This document shows positions 6,358-7,979 of a stretch of DNA of 7,979 nt, in pieces. The notes beneath the pieces are model-generated. The model ran no database searches. It was not told the DNA's origin and saw only the letters and a list, made by a program, of their open reading frames with translations. The DNA is from an uncultured Flavobacteriales bacterium (lineage in GTDB: Bacteria; Bacteroidota; Bacteroidia; Flavobacteriales_D; Sanyastnellaceae). Each line of letters begins with the position of its first letter. The first letter of the stretch is position 1. The translations under genes and the position numbers were made by a program. The DNA lies in NCBI GenBank assembly GCA_937996585.1, contig CALKUW010000119.1, positions 1 through 7,979 of the forward strand. The letters run 5' to 3'.

Positions 6358-7883
6358 CAGAATTCGAACTTGATGCCCTGTGCGAGCGGCAATTCTGTGC
6401 TGTAGTTGATGGTGTTGGTCTGGCGGCGCATGTAGGCTTTCCAGGCGTCACTGCCGGATTCGCGCCCGCCGCCCGTTTCCTTCTCACCACCGAAGGCACC
6501 ACCGATTTCTGCGCCACTCGTACCGATGTTGACGTTGGCGATGCCGCAGTCGCTGCCGTTGGCGGATAGGAAGCGTTCAGCAGCACGCAGGTTGGTGGTC
6601 ATGATGGCGGAAGACAGGCCTTGAACGACACCATTCTGAATCTCAATGGCTTCTTCGAGCGTGTCGTATTTCATCACATAGAGGATGGGAGCAAAAGTCT
6701 CGTGCTGGACGATGGCCATGTCATTGGTGGCTTCTGCGATGGCAGGTTTCACGTAGCATCCGGATTCATAGCCGGGGCCGTCAAGGACGCCACCGGGAAC
6801 GATGATGCGACCACCCTGGGCGACCACATCTTCAAGTGCTTTGTTGTAAGCTGCCACGGCGTCATGGTCGATGAGGGGACCGACGTGGTTATTCTGATCG
6901 AGGGGGTCGCCGATGCGCAACTGCCCATATGCGCTCTTCAGTGCATCGACCACCTTGTCATAAATACTGCTGTGGATGATAAGGCGGCGGGTGGACGTGC
7001 AGCGCTGCCCGCAGGTGCCCACAGCACCGAACACCGTTCCAGGAACCACCATTTTCAAATCGGCATCAGGCTCGACGATGATGGCGTTGTTGCCACCGAG
7101 TTCGAGCAGGCTCTTGCCGAGTCGAGCGGCAACAGCTTGGGCGACAATCTTACCCATGCGGATGGATCCCGTTGCGGACACGAGGGCAACCCGCTTGTCT
7201 TGGGTCATCATCTCACCCACTTTGTAGTCCCCCTGTACGATACAGGAGAGGCCTTTGGGCACATGGGGCATGTCTGCCGTAACCTCATTCCAGATGTTCT
7301 GACAGGCAACGGCAGTGAGCGGGGTCTTCTCAGAGGGCTTCCAAATGCAGGCGTTTCCGCAAACCCATGCGATGGCGGTGTTCCAGTTCCAAACGGCCAC
7401 GGGGAAATTGAATGCGCTGATGATGCCCACGACACCAAGGGGATGCCATTGCTCATACATCCGGTGCCCAGGCCGCTCGGAGTGCATGGTCAAGCCATAG
7501 AGCTGACGTGAGAGGCCCACGGCAAAGTCGCAGATGTCGATCATTTCCTGGACCTCGCCCAGACCTTCCTGGAGGCTCTTGCCCATCTCGAAGGAAACGA
7601 GTGCGCCTAAAGCATCCTTGTGTTTGCGCAATGCCTCTCCGTAAAGTCGAACGACTTCTCCCCGCTGCGGCGCAGGGATGTTGCGCCAGGATTTTCCGGC
7701 TTCTACCGCCGCGCTGATGGCGCGTTCGTAGTCAGCGGCCGAGCACACGCCCGTGCTTCCAATCAGGCTGCCGTCGACGGGGCTGATGCTTTGGATGTCG
7801 TTTCCAATGCCGGAGTTGTCGTTACCAATCTGGGTGCCGGGGTTGCTGGCTTGAAGGCCAAGTTGTGCGAGGTGGGCTTTCAT
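6357..7883 (-). CDS. ALDH7-family (antiquitin-type) aldehyde dehydrogenase
   Basis: This 508-residue NAD(P)-dependent aldehyde dehydrogenase is full length for the family. Visible catalytic elements are Asn159 in SAFNFPVAVWNWN, Lys182 and Glu185 in WKPSEKTP, Glu261 in ELGGNNA, and the nucleophile Cys295 in GTCGQRCTSTRRL. The C-terminal NINY-type tail (TINYSTELPLAQGIKFEF) and the SGAEIGGAFGGEKETGGGRESGSDAW block are hallmarks of the ALDH7A1/antiquitin branch. This branch oxidises alpha-aminoadipic semialdehyde, in equilibrium with piperideine-6-carboxylate, to alpha-aminoadipate in lysine catabolism. Substrate identity is inferred from the family; no other lysine-degradation gene is in the window. 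It is a soluble cytosolic enzyme. The start at 7883 has no Shine-Dalgarno sequence, and the conserved core begins only at about residue 30, so the first residues are less certain. It is followed directly by the TlpA-like gene (TGATG). Confidence 0.93.
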   Translation of the reverse strand: MKAHLAQLGLQASNPGTQIGNDNSGIGNDIQSISPVDGSLIGSTGVCSAADYERAISAAVEAGKSWRNIPAPQRGEVVRLYGEALRKHKDALGALVSFEMGKSLQEGLGEVQEMIDICDFAVGLSRQLYGLTMHSERPGHRMYEQWHPLGVVGIISAFNFPVAVWNWNTAIAWVCGNACIWKPSEKTPLTAVACQNIWNEVTADMPHVPKGLSCIVQGDYKVGEMMTQDKRVALVSATGSIRMGKIVAQAVAARLGKSLLELGGNNAIIVEPDADLKMVVPGTVFGAVGTCGQRCTSTRRLIIHSSIYDKVVDALKSAYGQLRIGDPLDQNNHVGPLIDHDAVAAYNKALEDVVAQGGRIIVPGGVLDGPGYESGCYVKPAIAEATNDMAIVQHETFAPILYVMKYDTLEEAIEIQNGVVQGLSSAIMTTNLRAAERFLSANGSDCGIANVNIGTSGAEIGGAFGGEKETGGGRESGSDAWKAYMRRQTNTINYSTELPLAQGIKFEF

Positions 7884-7979
7884 CGTTGCGCGTGTCAGTT
7901 GTGGCGCGAAGGTACTTTCTGACCGGCTGAGCCGCTTGTTTGGTTTAGTTCGTTGATTGTTAGTGTTTTATGGTTTTGC
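7884..7979. other. Upstream region of the ALDH gene, cut by window edge
   Basis: These are 96 non-coding bases. A short inverted repeat CGGCT-G-AGCCG (7924-7934) has a one-base loop. The outer 45 bases are T-rich on the + strand. I see no clear Bacteroidota promoter (TTG about 20 bases before TAnnTTTG) reading toward the ALDH gene. TATGGTTTTG (7969-7978), on the + strand, is one base longer than a -7 element and has no well-spaced TTG, so it is not called. Confidence 0.4.

Noticed and set aside
6621..7511. + strand frame of 296 codons opposite the ALDH gene
   Set aside because: It is a shadow of the antiquitin-type enzyme, whose catalytic motifs are all on the minus strand.
7924..7934. CGGCT-G-AGCCG considered as a terminator hairpin
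   Set aside because: A one-base loop cannot fold well, there is no uninterrupted T run after it, and no gene ends nearby inside the window. It could at most be a small palindromic site.

Overview
The window reads as a chromosomal segment from a fairly GC-rich member of the Bacteroidota, possibly Flavobacteriales-like. This is an inference from three things. The protein types fit: a MORN_2/YwqK-type repeat protein, a TlpA-type lipoprotein with the long N-terminal half common in this phylum, and an RpiB with a CGSANG active-site loop. No gene start has a convincing Shine-Dalgarno sequence. Genes are packed with ATGA or TGATG start/stop overlaps. I see no RNA genes, insertion sequences, phage genes or CRISPR array.

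Layout. Positions 1-1146 (-) hold the N-terminal 382 codons of a triple-PAS sensory protein that runs off the left edge. It is translationally coupled (ATGA) to the gene before it, a secreted MORN_2-repeat protein (1143-2696, -). Positions 2697-3156 are a 460-base non-coding region between divergent genes. To its right, rpiB (3157-3585, +) is coupled by ATGA to a secreted M28-family zinc metallopeptidase (3582-5168, +). The peptidase gene converges on, and overlaps by 26 bases, a TlpA-like thioredoxin-fold lipoprotein gene (5143-6357, -). That gene is the downstream partner (TGATG junction) of an ALDH7/antiquitin-type aldehyde dehydrogenase gene (6357-7883, -). The last 96 bases are the ALDH upstream region.

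The most interesting part is the 460-base intergenic region. It has an A+T-rich block, several inverted pairs of DnaA-box-like sequences, four exact ATCCACA/TGTGGAT heptamers, and a change in G/C strand asymmetry across it (C-rich + strand on the left, G-rich on the right). Genes immediately on both sides point away from it. Together this makes it a good candidate replication origin (oriC), although dnaA is not in the window and hand reading cannot prove it. The alternative is a multi-site operator region for the divergent genes.

The coding genes are recognisable housekeeping or accessory functions: pentose phosphate isomerisation, periplasmic or secreted proteolysis, thiol redox at the envelope, and oxidation of a semialdehyde, probably in lysine catabolism. 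Apart from the coupled pairs, nothing shows that they form one pathway.
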